Positions 17,912 through 26,750 of a stretch of 64,000 nt of DNA are shown in pieces; position 1 is the first letter of the stretch; each line of letters opens with the position of its first letter. This stretch comes from Acidobacteriota bacterium (GTDB lineage: Bacteria; Acidobacteriota; Aminicenantia; Aminicenantales; Saccharicenantaceae). A program made the position numbers and the translations under genes. The stretch lies in the NCBI GenBank assembly GCA_022711665.1, contig JAKLEN010000007.1:62001-126000 (forward strand), given 5' to 3'. The notes under the pieces are model-generated. The model was not told where the DNA came from, did not search any database, and saw only the letters and a program-made list of their open reading frames with translations.

Positions 17912-19510
17912 ATGGGCTCCAGAATCAGGCTCCTTTTTCCCGCTTTGATCGTTCTCCTGGCCGCGTCCTGCCGTCCAGCGGACCAGCCGTCGAAAACCGC
18001 CGGGCCGGCGACGGACCCGACGTCGATCGCCGCCGGGCCCGGGACGGTCCGGCCGGGCTCGTTCGGCGACCTGGGCAACGGCTTTTACCTGAACCCGGTT
18101 TTTCCGGGCGACTATCCCGATCCGACCGTGCTGCGCGACGGGGCGGATTACTATATGACCCACACGCCCCACGACAACAAGCCCGGACTGATCGTCTGGC
18201 ACTCCCGGGACCTGGTGAACTGGAGGGCCATCGGCGTCGCCCCGACCGGGGGAGAGGGAGAGATCTGGGCTCCCGAGCTGGTCAAGCACGGCGGCCTCTT
18301 CTACATCTACTATCCCAACCAGACGACCCGCTCGAACTGCGTCGTCACGGCCGCCTCGCCGGCCGGGCCCTGGTCGGCCCCGGTGGACCTGAAGATCGGG
18401 CGCATCGATCCGGGCCATATCGTCGGCGAGGACGGCCGCCGCTACCTCTATTTTTCCGACGGCTACATGATCGGCCTGGCTCCCGACGGGCTCTCGACGG
18501 TGGGCGAGGCCCGCAAGGTCTACGACGGCTGGACGTATCCGGAAGACTGGCTGGTCGAATGCTTCTGCCTCGAATCGCCCAAGCTTTTCAAGCGCGGCGA
18601 ATATTTCTATCTCGTCTCGGCCCAGGGCGGAACGTCGGGCCCGGCCACCGGCCACATGGCCGTCGTGGCCCGGTCGAGATCGGTCTTCGGCCCCTGGCAA
18701 AACTCGCCCTTCTCTCCCCTGATCCGCACGTACTCGACGGCCGAGGACTGGTGGTCCAAGGGCCACGCCAGCTTCGTCGACACGCCCGACGGCGACTGGT
18801 ACGTCGTCTATCACGCGGCCAGGAACAACCGCCGGACGCGCGGCCGGATGACGCTCCTCGAGCCCGTGGACTGGACGGCGGACGGCTGGCCCCGCCTCCG
18901 GGAGGGCGTCGATGCTTCGCGGCCGATCCCGATGCCCCGGGGCGGGAACGTCGGCTCGACCATCGACCTGCGGGGCGATCTCGAGACGCTCTACCGGAAC
19001 CATCGTTTCCAGGCCGCCGGATCGTTCGACCCGGCCCGCTACTCCTTCTCCGGGGCCGTCCTGAGGATGAAGCCCCGCGGCGGCACGCCGGAAGGCTCCG
19101 CCCCGTTGCTCCTCCAGGCCCATCACGACCGCTACGAGATCACGGCGGAGATCGCGGCCGGCGGGCCCGGCTTCCGGGGACTGATGCTCTATTACGGCCG
19201 GGGCTTCTATTACGGCTGCGGCCTGGGGCCGGACGGCGTCTACGCCTTCGGCGTCGGCCGCCGCGAGAAGACGGCCGATCTCCCCGGCGGCGGGTCCGTC
19301 CGTTTCATGATCGTCTGCGACGACCAGACGGTCGGGCTGTATTTCGGGACGGACGGCCAGGCCTGGAAGCGGATCGAGGACGCGGTGGACGTCTCCCCCC
19401 GCCAGACCAACCTCCTGGGGGGGTTCCGCAGCCTCCGTCCGGCTCTCTTCGCCTGCGGCCCCGGGGCAGCCGAAGCGGAATTCCGGGATTTCTCCTACCG
19501 GCCTCTCTGA
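17912..19510 (+). CDS. GH43-family glycoside hydrolase lipoprotein
   Basis: The 532-residue product has a lipoprotein signal with Cys20 (VLLAASC). A five-bladed propeller follows with the GH43 catalytic residues in order: base Asp70 in GDYPDPTVLRDG, pKa-modulating Asp in GRIDPGHIVG and acid Glu in CLESPKLFK. Other typical motifs are WHSRDLVNW, IWAPELVKHGG and WWSKGHASFVD. A C-terminal beta-sandwich of about 190 residues (from about 345) resembles the laminin-type module common in GH43 xylosidases and arabinofuranosidases. It would release xylose or arabinose at the cell surface; the exact substrate is not visible. It is a single gene with its own promoter. Confidence 0.88.
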   Translation: MGSRIRLLFPALIVLLAASCRPADQPSKTAGPATDPTSIAAGPGTVRPGSFGDLGNGFYLNPVFPGDYPDPTVLRDGADYYMTHTPHDNKPGLIVWHSRDLVNWRAIGVAPTGGEGEIWAPELVKHGGLFYIYYPNQTTRSNCVVTAASPAGPWSAPVDLKIGRIDPGHIVGEDGRRYLYFSDGYMIGLAPDGLSTVGEARKVYDGWTYPEDWLVECFCLESPKLFKRGEYFYLVSAQGGTSGPATGHMAVVARSRSVFGPWQNSPFSPLIRTYSTAEDWWSKGHASFVDTPDGDWYVVYHAARNNRRTRGRMTLLEPVDWTADGWPRLREGVDASRPIPMPRGGNVGSTIDLRGDLETLYRNHRFQAAGSFDPARYSFSGAVLRMKPRGGTPEGSAPLLLQAHHDRYEITAEIAAGGPGFRGLMLYYGRGFYYGCGLGPDGVYAFGVGRREKTADLPGGGSVRFMIVCDDQTVGLYFGTDGQAWKRIEDAVDVSPRQTNLLGGFRSLRPALFACGPGAAEAEFRDFSYRPL

Positions 19511-19561
19511 AACGGCCGGCCCCCCTGGGCCCGGGCCGCTGGACAGGCCGCGGGCGGGCTG

Positions 19562-19590
19562 TTGTCAAAAGGCGGCAAGTCATGTAAAAT
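19562..19590 (+). promoter_or_regulatory. Sigma-70 promoter of the TPR-glmU-ACT operon
   Basis: TTGTCA (19562-19567), a 17-base spacer and TAAAAT (19585-19590) precede the GTG at 19626, which has GAGAGGAA upstream. Confidence 0.7.
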
Positions 19591-19625
19591 AAGCGCACTT
19601 CGACTCCATTCGAGAGGAATCTGCC

Positions 19626-20132
19626 GTGCGCGAACAACGTTCGAAGAAGGATGAATACCAGAAGGCCCTGACGGCGTTCAGCCTGGCCGTCAAGGATTTC
19701 CAGAAAGGCGACTTCGACAAGGCCGCCGCCGCGTTCAAGGACTTCATCGAGAAGTTCCCCGCCGACAAGGAGATCGTCGATCGCGCCCGGGCCTACCTGG
19801 CCATCTCCCAGAAGAGGCCGAAAAAGGAAGCGGTGACGCTCAAGGGCTTCGACGACTACTACCATCTGGCCGTGGCCAAGATCAACCAGAAGGACGGCGC
19901 CGGGGCCCTCAAGGCTTTGGACAAGGCCCTCGAATTCAAGGAACGGGAAGCCTTGGTCTATTACCTGCAGGCCGACGCGAGCTGCCTCATGGGACGGACC
20001 GACGAGGGCCTCGAATTGCTGAAGAAGGCCGTCCAGAAGGACAAGAATTTCGCCATCCTGGCCCAGAACGAGCCCGATTTCGAGTCGCTCTGGGAGGACA
20101 AGAAGTTCAAGCTGATCACCAAGATCGTATGA
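19626..20132 (+). CDS. Tetratricopeptide-repeat protein
   Basis: The 168-residue product starts at a GTG with GAGAGGAA upstream and has no signal peptide. It contains about three TPR units: [40 protein letters not shown] and [23 protein letters not shown] proteins are scaffolds for protein contacts; no specific function can be given. Its stop overlaps the glmU start by four bases (ATGA), so it may work with the GlmU-like protein. Confidence 0.8.
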   Translation: MREQRSKKDEYQKALTAFSLAVKDFQKGDFDKAAAAFKDFIEKFPADKEIVDRARAYLAISQKRPKKEAVTLKGFDDYYHLAVAKINQKDGAGALKALDKALEFKEREALVYYLQADASCLMGRTDEGLELLKKAVQKDKNFAILAQNEPDFESLWEDKKFKLITKIV

Positions 20133-21430
20133 AACGGCCCACCGTCGTTCTTTTTTGGGGGGGAGAGCGAACGGCCTTCCAGCCGGTGTTGGGCCGGCCG
20201 CTCGGCGCTTTCGCCCTCGAGGCCGCCGTCCGCCTCGATCCCGACGCCATCCTGGTCCTGGCCGGGCCGGAGCGCCCGGACCGGGAGGACTGGGACGGCC
20301 TGATCAAGGCCGTCGCGACGTCCAAGCCCGTCTTCGTCCTGCCCGGCGGGGCAGCCCGGGGCGCGGGGCGGCCGGCCGGGCTGGCGGTCCTGCGGACCGC
20401 GCGCCCGATCCTCGAACGATACCCGGATTGCGACGTCCTGGCCGTTCCGGCTTCCCGGCCGTTGCTGCGCGACCGGACCCTGAAAGCCCTCCTCCGCGCC
20501 CACCGGGCCAAGGGCTCGTCCCTGACGTTCCTGAGCGCCCCGGGCGGGGCGGGGCTGGCCGGGGTCGCGGCCTTCCGTTCGGCCGACGTCTTCCCGGCGC
20601 TGCGGGCCCTGCCGCCCGACGCCGGGTTCGAGGCCCTGGCCCTGCGCCTGACCCGGGCCGGGCGGAAGATCGGCTTTCTCGAATGTCCCGACGCGGCCGA
20701 GGCCGCGCCGGCCGCGGTCGGGCCTGCCGCGGCCGAGCTGCGGCGGCGCAAGAACGAAGCCCTGGCCCGCCGGGGCGTCGTCCTTCTCGACGCCGCCTCG
20801 TCCTGGATCGATTGGGACGTCCGGATCGGCCCGCGGACGGTCATCTACCCGTTCGTGGTCATCGAGGGGCCGACCCGGATCGGCGCGGACGGCCGCATCC
20901 ATCCCCACGTCCACATCGTCTCGTCCACGCTCGGCGACCGGGTCCGGGTGCTGAGCGCGACGGTCATGGAGGACACCGTCCTGGAGCGCGACGTCCAGGT
21001 TGGGCCGTTCTCCCGCTTCCGGCCGAAGACCCGCGTCCGGGCCGGGGCCAAGGTCGGCAATTTTGTCGAGATGAAGAACACCGACTTCGGGCCCGGCTCC
21101 AAGGCCCAGCACCTCAGCTACCTGGGCGACAGCACGGTCGGGGAGGGGGTCAACGTCGGCGCCGGGACGATCACCTGCAACTACGACGGCGTCCGCAAGA
21201 ACCCGACCCGCATCGAGGCGGGGGCTTTCATCGGCTCGGGGACGGAGCTCGTGGCCCCGGTCACCGTCGGGCGCGGCGCCTATGTCGCCGCCGGCTCGAC
21301 CATCACCGAGGACGTGGCCGCCGGGGCCCTGGCCATCGCCCGGGCCAGGCAGACGGCCAAGCCGGGCTGGGCGCGGGAGAGGGCCCGCGCCCGGGCGGCC
21401 GAGGCAGGGCGCAAAGGGGGGAAGCCATGA
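20129..21430 (+). CDS. glmU: GlmU-like protein with decayed uridylyltransferase domain
   Basis: The 433-residue product has the GlmU two-domain layout. The C-terminal left-handed beta-helix is well conserved: [49 protein letters not shown] and [20 protein letters not shown]. It should acetylate glucosamine-1-phosphate. The N-terminal nucleotidyltransferase domain (residues 1-190) begins [19 protein letters not shown] in place of the usual L-A-A-G-x-G-T-R-M-x-S-x-x-P-K-x-x-H, so the catalytic glycine loop and Lys are missing. UTP transfer is therefore doubtful. It overlaps the TPR gene (ATGA) and the ACT-domain gene (ATGA). A hexosamine 1-kinase is encoded convergently next door, which fits amino-sugar metabolism. 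Confidence 0.85.
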   Translation: MKRPTVVLFWGGERTAFQPVLGRPLGAFALEAAVRLDPDAILVLAGPERPDREDWDGLIKAVATSKPVFVLPGGAARGAGRPAGLAVLRTARPILERYPDCDVLAVPASRPLLRDRTLKALLRAHRAKGSSLTFLSAPGGAGLAGVAAFRSADVFPALRALPPDAGFEALALRLTRAGRKIGFLECPDAAEAAPAAVGPAAAELRRRKNEALARRGVVLLDAASSWIDWDVRIGPRTVIYPFVVIEGPTRIGADGRIHPHVHIVSSTLGDRVRVLSATVMEDTVLERDVQVGPFSRFRPKTRVRAGAKVGNFVEMKNTDFGPGSKAQHLSYLGDSTVGEGVNVGAGTITCNYDGVRKNPTRIEAGAFIGSGTELVAPVTVGRGAYVAAGSTITEDVAAGALAIARARQTAKPGWARERARARAAEAGRKGGKP

Positions 21431-21822
21431 AACGCAGCGACGTGCGCCGGTACTTCAAGAACGGCCGGGCCGTGGTCGCTCCCGGGACCTACGCCATCGT
21501 CAAGTCGAAGCGGGCCCTGGCCAACTCGTTCGCGGTCATCAAGGACGACCGCGAGACGACCTGCATCATCGAGGAGGCCAAGCTCGGGTCGCAGAAGTTC
21601 CTGGGCTTCGAGGGGGACTGGCGCCTGATCACATTTGACATGGTCCTGCCGCTCAGCCTGGTCGGTTTCCTGGCCGCGGTCTCCGGGGCCCTGGCCGATG
21701 CCGGGGTCAACATCTTCTCCCTTTCGGCCTACACGACCGATCACGTCTTCGTCAAGGACCAGATGCTCGAGACGGCCATCAAGTCCCTCGAGAAGCTGGG
21801 CCTGGCCGTCCGCCGGCGCTGA
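21427..21822 (+). CDS. ACT-domain protein
   Basis: The 131-residue product contains ACT-like folds: [20 protein letters not shown], then [20 protein letters not shown] and [23 protein letters not shown] domains bind amino acids or related ligands and regulate enzymes allosterically. There is no catalytic domain, so it is a stand-alone sensor or regulator. The start overlaps the glmU stop (ATGA), which ties it to amino-sugar synthesis. The ligand is unknown. Confidence 0.8.
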   Translation: MKRSDVRRYFKNGRAVVAPGTYAIVKSKRALANSFAVIKDDRETTCIIEEAKLGSQKFLGFEGDWRLITFDMVLPLSLVGFLAAVSGALADAGVNIFSLSAYTTDHVFVKDQMLETAIKSLEKLGLAVRRR

Positions 21823-21831
21823 GCCCGCCCC

Positions 21832-21848
21832 GGCCCGGGAACCGGGCC
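21832..21848. terminator. Short hairpin between convergent genes
   Basis: GGCCCGG and CCGGGCC pair around a GAA loop in the 25-base gap between the ACT-domain and kinase stop codons. There is no U-tract on either strand, so a bidirectional weak terminator is only a suggestion. Confidence 0.35.
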
Positions 21849-22957
21849 TAAAGATATCTCCCGACGACGGCTTCCATCGCCGCCTGCCGCCTTTCCATCT
21901 CGGCGACCATCCTGAACTGGGTCCGGGCCCGGTCGAGGTTGTGGCCGGGACGATGGATCTTGAAGTAGACGTCGCCCTGGAGATGGTCGGTCAGGAAGCG
22001 GATGCCGCACTCGAGGGTCAGGAGCCCGGCCGAGAAGGCCAGGAGCTCGGTCTCGGCCGGGACCAGGAAGTCCCGGGCGGCGTCGAGGTAGCCGGCGGCC
22101 AGACGGTCGAACATCCCGAGGTCGAAGCCGACCTTGGCCAGGTCGCGCTCGTCCTCGGCGGCCGTGGCCGCGCCGAGCCGGACCGAGTCGCCGAAATCGT
22201 AGAGGACCGAGCCGGGCATGACCGTGTCCAGGTCGATGACGCAGATGCCCTCGCCCGTGGCGTCGTCGATCATGACGTTGTTGAGCTTGGTGTCGTTGTG
22301 GGTCACCCGCTCCGGGATGCGCCCGGCTGCCAGGCCGTCGACGACCACCCCGGCGTCCTTCTCCCGGGCCAGGACGAAATCGATCTCCGGCCGGACCGAG
22401 GCCGCCCGGCCGGCCGCGTCGCGCTCGACGGCGGCCAGGAAGGCCTGGTAGCGCCCGCGGGTGTGGTGGAAGCCGGGGATGGTCTCGTGGAGCCGCTCGC
22501 CGGGCAGGCGGGCCAGCATCTTCTGGAAGCGGCCGAAGGCCCGGGCGGCGGCGTAAACGTGGCGGACGTCCTCGACCTGGTCATAGGTTCGGGCCCCGGA
22601 GATGAAGCGGAACATCCGCCAGTAGTCGCCCTCCGGCGAGCGGTAAAAGGACTTCCCGTCGCGGGCCGGAATGATGGTCAGCGTCCGCCGGTCGGCGTCG
22701 CCGCCCTCGGCCTCGATCCGCTGGCGGGCGAAGCGGGTCACCCGCTCGACGTTCTCCATGAGCTTCTCGGGCTCGCGGAAAACGTGGTGGTTGATCCTCT
22801 GGTTGACGTACTTGAACCGCCGGCCGCTCGCCTCGAACTCGGAACAATAGGTGTCGTTGATGTGGCCCGACGGAATGGGACAGGACGAGATCCAGACGCC
22901 AGGGCATTGGAAGGCGGCGCAGATCCGGTCCAACTCGGGCAGCGGCTTAGCGTCCAT
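21848..22957 (-). CDS. nahK: N-acetylhexosamine 1-kinase-like phosphotransferase
   Basis: The 369-residue product belongs to the aminoglycoside-phosphotransferase-like kinases and resembles NahK, which phosphorylates GlcNAc or GalNAc at C1. Motifs in order are SGHINDTYCSEF (substrate and nucleotide loop), KYVNQRINHHVF, the catalytic Brenner motif THNDTKLNNVMIDD and the metal-binding ICVIDLDTVMPG. The start at 22957 (MDAKPLPELD) is preferred because GAGG lies upstream at good spacing; the frame opens six codons earlier. It would feed salvaged amino sugars, possibly from the GH18/GH2 enzymes, to GlcNAc-1-phosphate and hence to the neighbouring GlmU-type pathway. Substrate choice cannot be read from the sequence. 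Confidence 0.85.
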   Translation of the reverse strand: MDAKPLPELDRICAAFQCPGVWISSCPIPSGHINDTYCSEFEASGRRFKYVNQRINHHVFREPEKLMENVERVTRFARQRIEAEGGDADRRTLTIIPARDGKSFYRSPEGDYWRMFRFISGARTYDQVEDVRHVYAAARAFGRFQKMLARLPGERLHETIPGFHHTRGRYQAFLAAVERDAAGRAASVRPEIDFVLAREKDAGVVVDGLAAGRIPERVTHNDTKLNNVMIDDATGEGICVIDLDTVMPGSVLYDFGDSVRLGAATAAEDERDLAKVGFDLGMFDRLAAGYLDAARDFLVPAETELLAFSAGLLTLECGIRFLTDHLQGDVYFKIHRPGHNLDRARTQFRMVAEMERRQAAMEAVVGRYL

Positions 22958-23004
22958 GGAGGAACCTCGGCGCAAAGATCCCCGGCCCCGCGGGTCGAGC
23001 CGAC

Positions 23005-23034
23005 ATTCTAATGCGGCCGTCGGAAGCGTGTCAA
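23005..23034 (-). promoter_or_regulatory. Sigma-70 promoter of the hexosamine kinase gene
   Basis: TTGACA (23034-23029), an 18-base spacer and TAGAAT (23010-23005). The -35 box overlaps the stop codon of the upstream helicase gene. Confidence 0.75.
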
Positions 23035-24293
23035 CGGGAACGGCGGGGCCGTCCGCCGCCCGTCCCCCGGGGCGACCGTCCGCCGGGCCGGCCGTGGCCC
23101 CGACGGCCGGAAGGGCGCCGCTCGAGGTCCTGGCCGGCCAGGCGCTCCAGGCTCATGTCCCGGGCGAACATGTCGCTCGTCACCGGGACCTCCGGGATCT
23201 TCTGGCCGATGAACTTCTCGATGGCTTCGAGCTGGTCGGCCGTCTTCTCGCTGGCCAGGGTGATGGCCAGGCCGGTCGCGCCGGCCCGGGCCGTCCGCCC
23301 GATCCGGTGGACGTAGTTCTCGATGTCCTGGGGGATGTCGTAGTTGACGACCATCTCCAGGTCGTCGATGTGCAGGCCGCGCGAGGCCACGTCGGTGGCC
23401 ACGAGGATGGGGAAGCGGTCGGCCATGAAGCCCTCGATGATCTCGAGGCGCTCGCTCTGGGGCAGGTCGCCGTTGAGGAAGCGGGCCTTGTAGCCGTTGG
23501 CCTGGAGCTGCTTGGCCAGCAGGAACGCCGTGTGCTTCATGTTGGTGAAGATCAGGACGTTGCGCGGCGTCCTCCGGGCCAGCAGGCCGAGCAGGAGGTT
23601 GAGCTTGATGTGGCTGCCGACCCGGTAGAGCTCCTGGGAGATCGTATCGACGGTCATCTGGTCGGGGGTGACCTCGATGAAGGCCGGGTCGTTGAGGTAG
23701 GCTTCGGCCACCCGCCGCGAGAGCTTGTTCAGGGTGGCGCTGAAGAGCATGCTCTGCCGCCGGGTCCGCTCGGGCATCTGCCGGACGAGGTCCCGCAGGT
23801 CGGGCAGAAAACCCATGTCGAAGAGGCGGTCGGCCTCGTCGATGACCAGGAAGCCGCACTCCTTGAAGTCCAGCCGCTTCTTCTCGGCCAGGTCGAGCAG
23901 GCGGCCCGGCGTTCCGATGATGAGGTCCGGCCCGGCCTTGATCTGGGCCAGCTGGGCGGCGTAGCCGACGCCGCCGTAGAAGCAGCCGATCTCCAGTCCG
24001 AGGGCCCGGTTGAGGAGCAGGGCCTCGCCCTGGATCTGGACGGCCAGCTCCCGGGTCGGCACGATGATGAGGGCCTTGCGCCGGGCGGACTTGCGGTGCT
24101 TCAGCATATGGGCGAAGAGGGTGATCAGGAAGGCGGCCGTCTTGCCGGTCCCGGTCTGGGACTGGACGGCCACGTCCTGGCCCTGGAGCGAGGTGGCCAG
24201 GGTCAGTTCCTGGACGGAGGTCAGCTCGACGTAGCCGCGGTCGGCGATGGCCTGCTGCAGCCTGGGGTCGAGGTCGAGTTCGGTAAAACGCAT
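23031..24293 (-). CDS. DEAD-box RNA helicase (RhlB/RhlE-like)
   Basis: The 420-residue ATP-dependent RNA helicase has the Q motif (YVELTSVQELTL) and motif I (SQTGTGKTAA). It also has Ia (VPTRELAVQIQ), Ib (GTPGRLLDL), II (VIDEADRLFDMGF), III (FSATL), IV (NVLIFTNMKHTA), V (VATDVASRGLHI) and VI (VHRIGRTARAG). A basic RG-rich tail (RRPSGRRGHGRPGGRSPRG) likely binds RNA. The start at 24293 follows GGAAGGAACGAAC. A leader of about 110 bases separates it from a promoter, as is common for helicases induced by cold or translation stress; that is inference. It would act in RNA decay or ribosome assembly. Confidence 0.95.
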   Translation of the reverse strand: MRFTELDLDPRLQQAIADRGYVELTSVQELTLATSLQGQDVAVQSQTGTGKTAAFLITLFAHMLKHRKSARRKALIIVPTRELAVQIQGEALLLNRALGLEIGCFYGGVGYAAQLAQIKAGPDLIIGTPGRLLDLAEKKRLDFKECGFLVIDEADRLFDMGFLPDLRDLVRQMPERTRRQSMLFSATLNKLSRRVAEAYLNDPAFIEVTPDQMTVDTISQELYRVGSHIKLNLLLGLLARRTPRNVLIFTNMKHTAFLLAKQLQANGYKARFLNGDLPQSERLEIIEGFMADRFPILVATDVASRGLHIDDLEMVVNYDIPQDIENYVHRIGRTARAGATGLAITLASEKTADQLEAIEKFIGQKIPEVPVTSDMFARDMSLERLAGQDLERRPSGRRGHGRPGGRSPRGTGGGRPRRSR

Positions 24294-24412
24294 GTTCGTT
24301 CCTTCCGGGACGGGTGGTGGCGATGCCCGGCGCCAAGGGGGGCCCCAGCGGGGAGCCACTCGGACGGGAATATCCTTCCCCAACGTCTCTGGCAATGATC
24401 AGGTTAACTTCT

Positions 24413-24442
24413 ATTTTACCATAAAGCGCAACGGCCCCTCAA
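24413..24442 (-). promoter_or_regulatory. Candidate sigma-70 promoter of the helicase gene
   Basis: TTGAGG (24442-24437), an 18-base spacer and TAAAAT (24418-24413) imply a leader of about 113 bases before the ATG at 24293. Confidence 0.55.
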
Positions 24443-24483
24443 ATTCCCGCCGGGGCGGGGGAGGGGCGCGGCGGACCCTCGTC

Positions 24484-24512
24484 TTGACAAGACCCCGCCC
24501 TTGCCTTATTTT
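24484..24512 (+). promoter_or_regulatory. Sigma-70 promoter of the zincin gene (near-leaderless)
   Basis: TTGACA (24484-24489), a 17-base spacer and TATTTT (24507-24512) leave 11 bases before the ATG at 24524. The predicted leader is about five bases, with no Shine-Dalgarno. Confidence 0.65.
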
Positions 24513-24523
24513 CACTCTCTGCC

Positions 24524-25561
24524 ATGAGCGCCAAGACCATCCGGGCGCTGGTCCGGAGCTGGGAAACCGTCCGTTTCGAGCTCCTGAAGACCCGCGTGTC
24601 CGACCTCCACCTGGCCATCGAGGGTTCCCCCCTGGAGCGCCATGTCCTGCGCCTGCGCCGGGAGATGGAGGCCAAGCGGCTGCGCTTCAGGCCCGAGATC
24701 TACCTGACCGACAGCTGGGGCTGCCCGGACCGGACCCCGGTCATCGGGGTGCCGTTCTACCTGGCCGACGCCCGCCTGGCCCGCCTCGAGGGGGAACAGG
24801 CCGGGGACATCGAGGATCCCCGGACGATCATGATGCTCCTGCGGCACGAGGCCGGCCACGCCGTCAACTACGCCTACCGCCTCTGGCGGCGGCCCAGCTG
24901 GGGCGAGGTCTTCGGGCCGTTCACCAGGCCCTACCGGGACGCTTTCCAGCCGGACCGGGCCAGCCGGAACTATGTCCGCCACATCGCCGCCTATCCCTAC
25001 GGCCGGACCTACGCCCAGAAGCACCCGGACGAGGATTTCGCGGAGACCTTCGCCGTCTGGCTGACGCCGCGCTCGGACTGGCGGACCCGCTACCGGAACT
25101 GGCCCGTCCTCCGCAAGCTCATGTACGTGGACCAGCTCATGCGCGAGATCCGCGGCGCCGCGCCGGAGAGCCGGCGGGGCCGGCACCTCCGGGCGGCCGA
25201 CCGCATGACCCTGACCCTGGCCGAGCACTACGGCAAGAAGGCCGAGCGCTTCCGCCGGGACGCCCGGGGGTATGTCGACGACAGCCTCCGCGATGCCTTC
25301 CCGGCTTCGCGGGGCCAGGCCCTCCGGCCGGCCGCGGCCCTGTTCAAGCGCTTCCACGACCGGCTGGTCGAGCGCGTCGTCCATTGGTCCGTGCTGACGC
25401 CGGCCGAGGCCGAGTCCCTGCTGCGCAAGCTCGAGGCCCGGGCCGCCGCCATGCGGTTGAGCTACCGGCCGGGGGCGGAAGGGGAGCGGATGATGGACGT
25501 CGTTTCCCTGGTCATCGCCCTGGCCCTCGACTACGCTTATACCGGCCGCTTGACGGGCTGA
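24524..25561 (+). CDS. Putative zinc metallopeptidase (zincin, HEAGH)
   Basis: The 345-residue product has a zincin motif HEAGH (108-112) in MMLLRHEAGHAVNYAYRLW. About 60 residues later comes HPDEDFAETFAVWLTPRSDW, where the conserved acidic residues may complete the zinc site. This pair resembles the putative zinc-binding metallopeptidases of the Peptidase_Mx type. No signal peptide is present, so it would act in the cytoplasm. It converges with an ATP-grasp ligase gene, 18 bases apart. Proteins of these two types could make and cleave the same peptide bond, but this is inference. The predicted transcript is nearly leaderless. Confidence 0.7.
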   Translation: MSAKTIRALVRSWETVRFELLKTRVSDLHLAIEGSPLERHVLRLRREMEAKRLRFRPEIYLTDSWGCPDRTPVIGVPFYLADARLARLEGEQAGDIEDPRTIMMLLRHEAGHAVNYAYRLWRRPSWGEVFGPFTRPYRDAFQPDRASRNYVRHIAAYPYGRTYAQKHPDEDFAETFAVWLTPRSDWRTRYRNWPVLRKLMYVDQLMREIRGAAPESRRGRHLRAADRMTLTLAEHYGKKAERFRRDARGYVDDSLRDAFPASRGQALRPAAALFKRFHDRLVERVVHWSVLTPAEAESLLRKLEARAAAMRLSYRPGAEGERMMDVVSLVIALALDYAYTGRLTG

Positions 25562-25564
25562 CCG

Positions 25565-25580
25565 GCCCGGCAGGCCGGGC
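25565..25580. terminator. Short hairpin between convergent zincin and ATP-grasp genes
   Basis: GCCCGG and CCGGGC pair around CAGG in the 18-base gap between the two stop codons. No U-tract is present. Confidence 0.35.
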
Positions 25581-26650
25581 TAGCGGCCCAGCGGCCGGCC
25601 CTCTCCCGCCGTCTTGAAGATGGGGAGGTGCATGTCGTAGGGCGGGCCCTCGAAGGCGGCCTTGACTATCGCCTGCAGGAGGTCGGGGTAGGCCAGCCCG
25701 GCCCGGTCCGCGGCCCGGGCCAGGCCCATGCCGCTGTCGAGGCAGGGATTGCAGTTGACCTCCAGGATGATCGGCTCGCCGTTCTCGTCGAGCCGGATGT
25801 CGACGCGCCCGTAGCCCCAGCCGCCGACCGCCCGGAAGGCCTTGATGGCCGTCCGGTTGATCAGGGCGGCCAGGTCGGCGTCCACCCGGGCCGGGCAGAT
25901 GATAGCCGTCCGCTTGTACTCGACGGACGTCGCCACCCACTTGGCGGCGTAGGACATGATGGGGGGGATGGTGCGCGGCAGGCGCGAGTAATCGACCTCG
26001 GCCAGCGGCATGGCCCGCAGGGTCCGGCCGCCGACTAGGCCGACGTTGAACTCCCGGCCCTTGAGGAAGCGCTGGACGAGGGCCGGCTGCTTGTAGGTCT
26101 TGAGGACCTCGCGGGCCTTGTCGCGCAGGGCGGTCCGCGTCTCGACGACGGAGTTGCGGTCGAGGCCGATGCCGGCGTGCTCCTGCGCGGCGTGCACGAT
26201 CAGCGGGAACGTCCACTTGTGCTCGTCGAGGTCCCGCAGCCGCTCGATCAGGGCCGTCGACGGCGGCGTGGGCAGCCCGGCGCCCTTGAGCAGGCTCAGC
26301 GACATGTACTTGTCGCGGCTCAGCCCCAGGGCCAGGGCGGGCGAGCCGGTCAGGGGATAGCCGAGCATGCGGATGAATGCGGCCACGCGCATCTCGTAGA
26401 GCGCGCCGTGAACGACGTCGTCGTACTGGTTGAAGACGACGTCGGGGCGGAGACGGTCGAGCCGGCGCTGGAGGACGGACAGGTCGCCGGCGAGCGGCAT
26501 GACCGTGACCTGATGGCGGCGGGCCCGCAGGCCGCGGGCGATGCCGCGGATCATCTGACGGAGGTAGTGGAGGCTGCCGGTATCGGCCTTTTCATCGGGC
26601 TGAGCGTCCGTAAACGCGTTGTAGATGAGCGCGACACGCAGTTTATTCAT
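25580..26650 (-). CDS. ATP-grasp ligase, D-Ala-D-Ala-ligase-like
   Basis: The 356-residue product has an N-terminal Rossmann-like part (LRVALIYNAFTDAQP), the middle ATP-grasp segment (SRDKYMSLSLLKGAGLPTPP, PLIVHAAQEHAGIGLDRNSV) and the C-terminal metal- and phosphate-binding core (GYGRVDIRLDENGEPIILEV, then NCNPCLDSG). The E-x-N-x-N/C-P signature is typical of carboxylate-amine ligases related to Ddl. The substrate is unknown; it is not a normal Ddl because length and the N-terminal half differ. A convergent zincin gene lies next to it. The predicted transcript start is about ten bases before the ATG, with no clear Shine-Dalgarno. Confidence 0.85.
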   Translation of the reverse strand: MNKLRVALIYNAFTDAQPDEKADTGSLHYLRQMIRGIARGLRARRHQVTVMPLAGDLSVLQRRLDRLRPDVVFNQYDDVVHGALYEMRVAAFIRMLGYPLTGSPALALGLSRDKYMSLSLLKGAGLPTPPSTALIERLRDLDEHKWTFPLIVHAAQEHAGIGLDRNSVVETRTALRDKAREVLKTYKQPALVQRFLKGREFNVGLVGGRTLRAMPLAEVDYSRLPRTIPPIMSYAAKWVATSVEYKRTAIICPARVDADLAALINRTAIKAFRAVGGWGYGRVDIRLDENGEPIILEVNCNPCLDSGMGLARAADRAGLAYPDLLQAIVKAAFEGPPYDMHLPIFKTAGEGRPLGR

Positions 26651-26666
26651 GCAGCCTGCGGCTACT

Positions 26667-26696
26667 ATTCTATTTTATTTCCGGACGCGCCTGCAA
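26667..26696 (-). promoter_or_regulatory. Sigma-70 promoter of the ATP-grasp gene
   Basis: TTGCAG (26696-26691), an 18-base spacer and TAGAAT (26672-26667) end 16 bases before the ATG at 26650. Confidence 0.6.
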
Positions 26697-26750
26697 GCCC
26701 CGCGCGGCCGGTGCTTCGGAAAAACAGGGATCGGGACCCGGTCGGGGGAC

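Noticed and set aside
17810..19126. Long upstream extension of the larB frame
   Set aside because: It lies antisense to the GH43 gene; the LarB family begins at MKKRLAEILEKV (17809).
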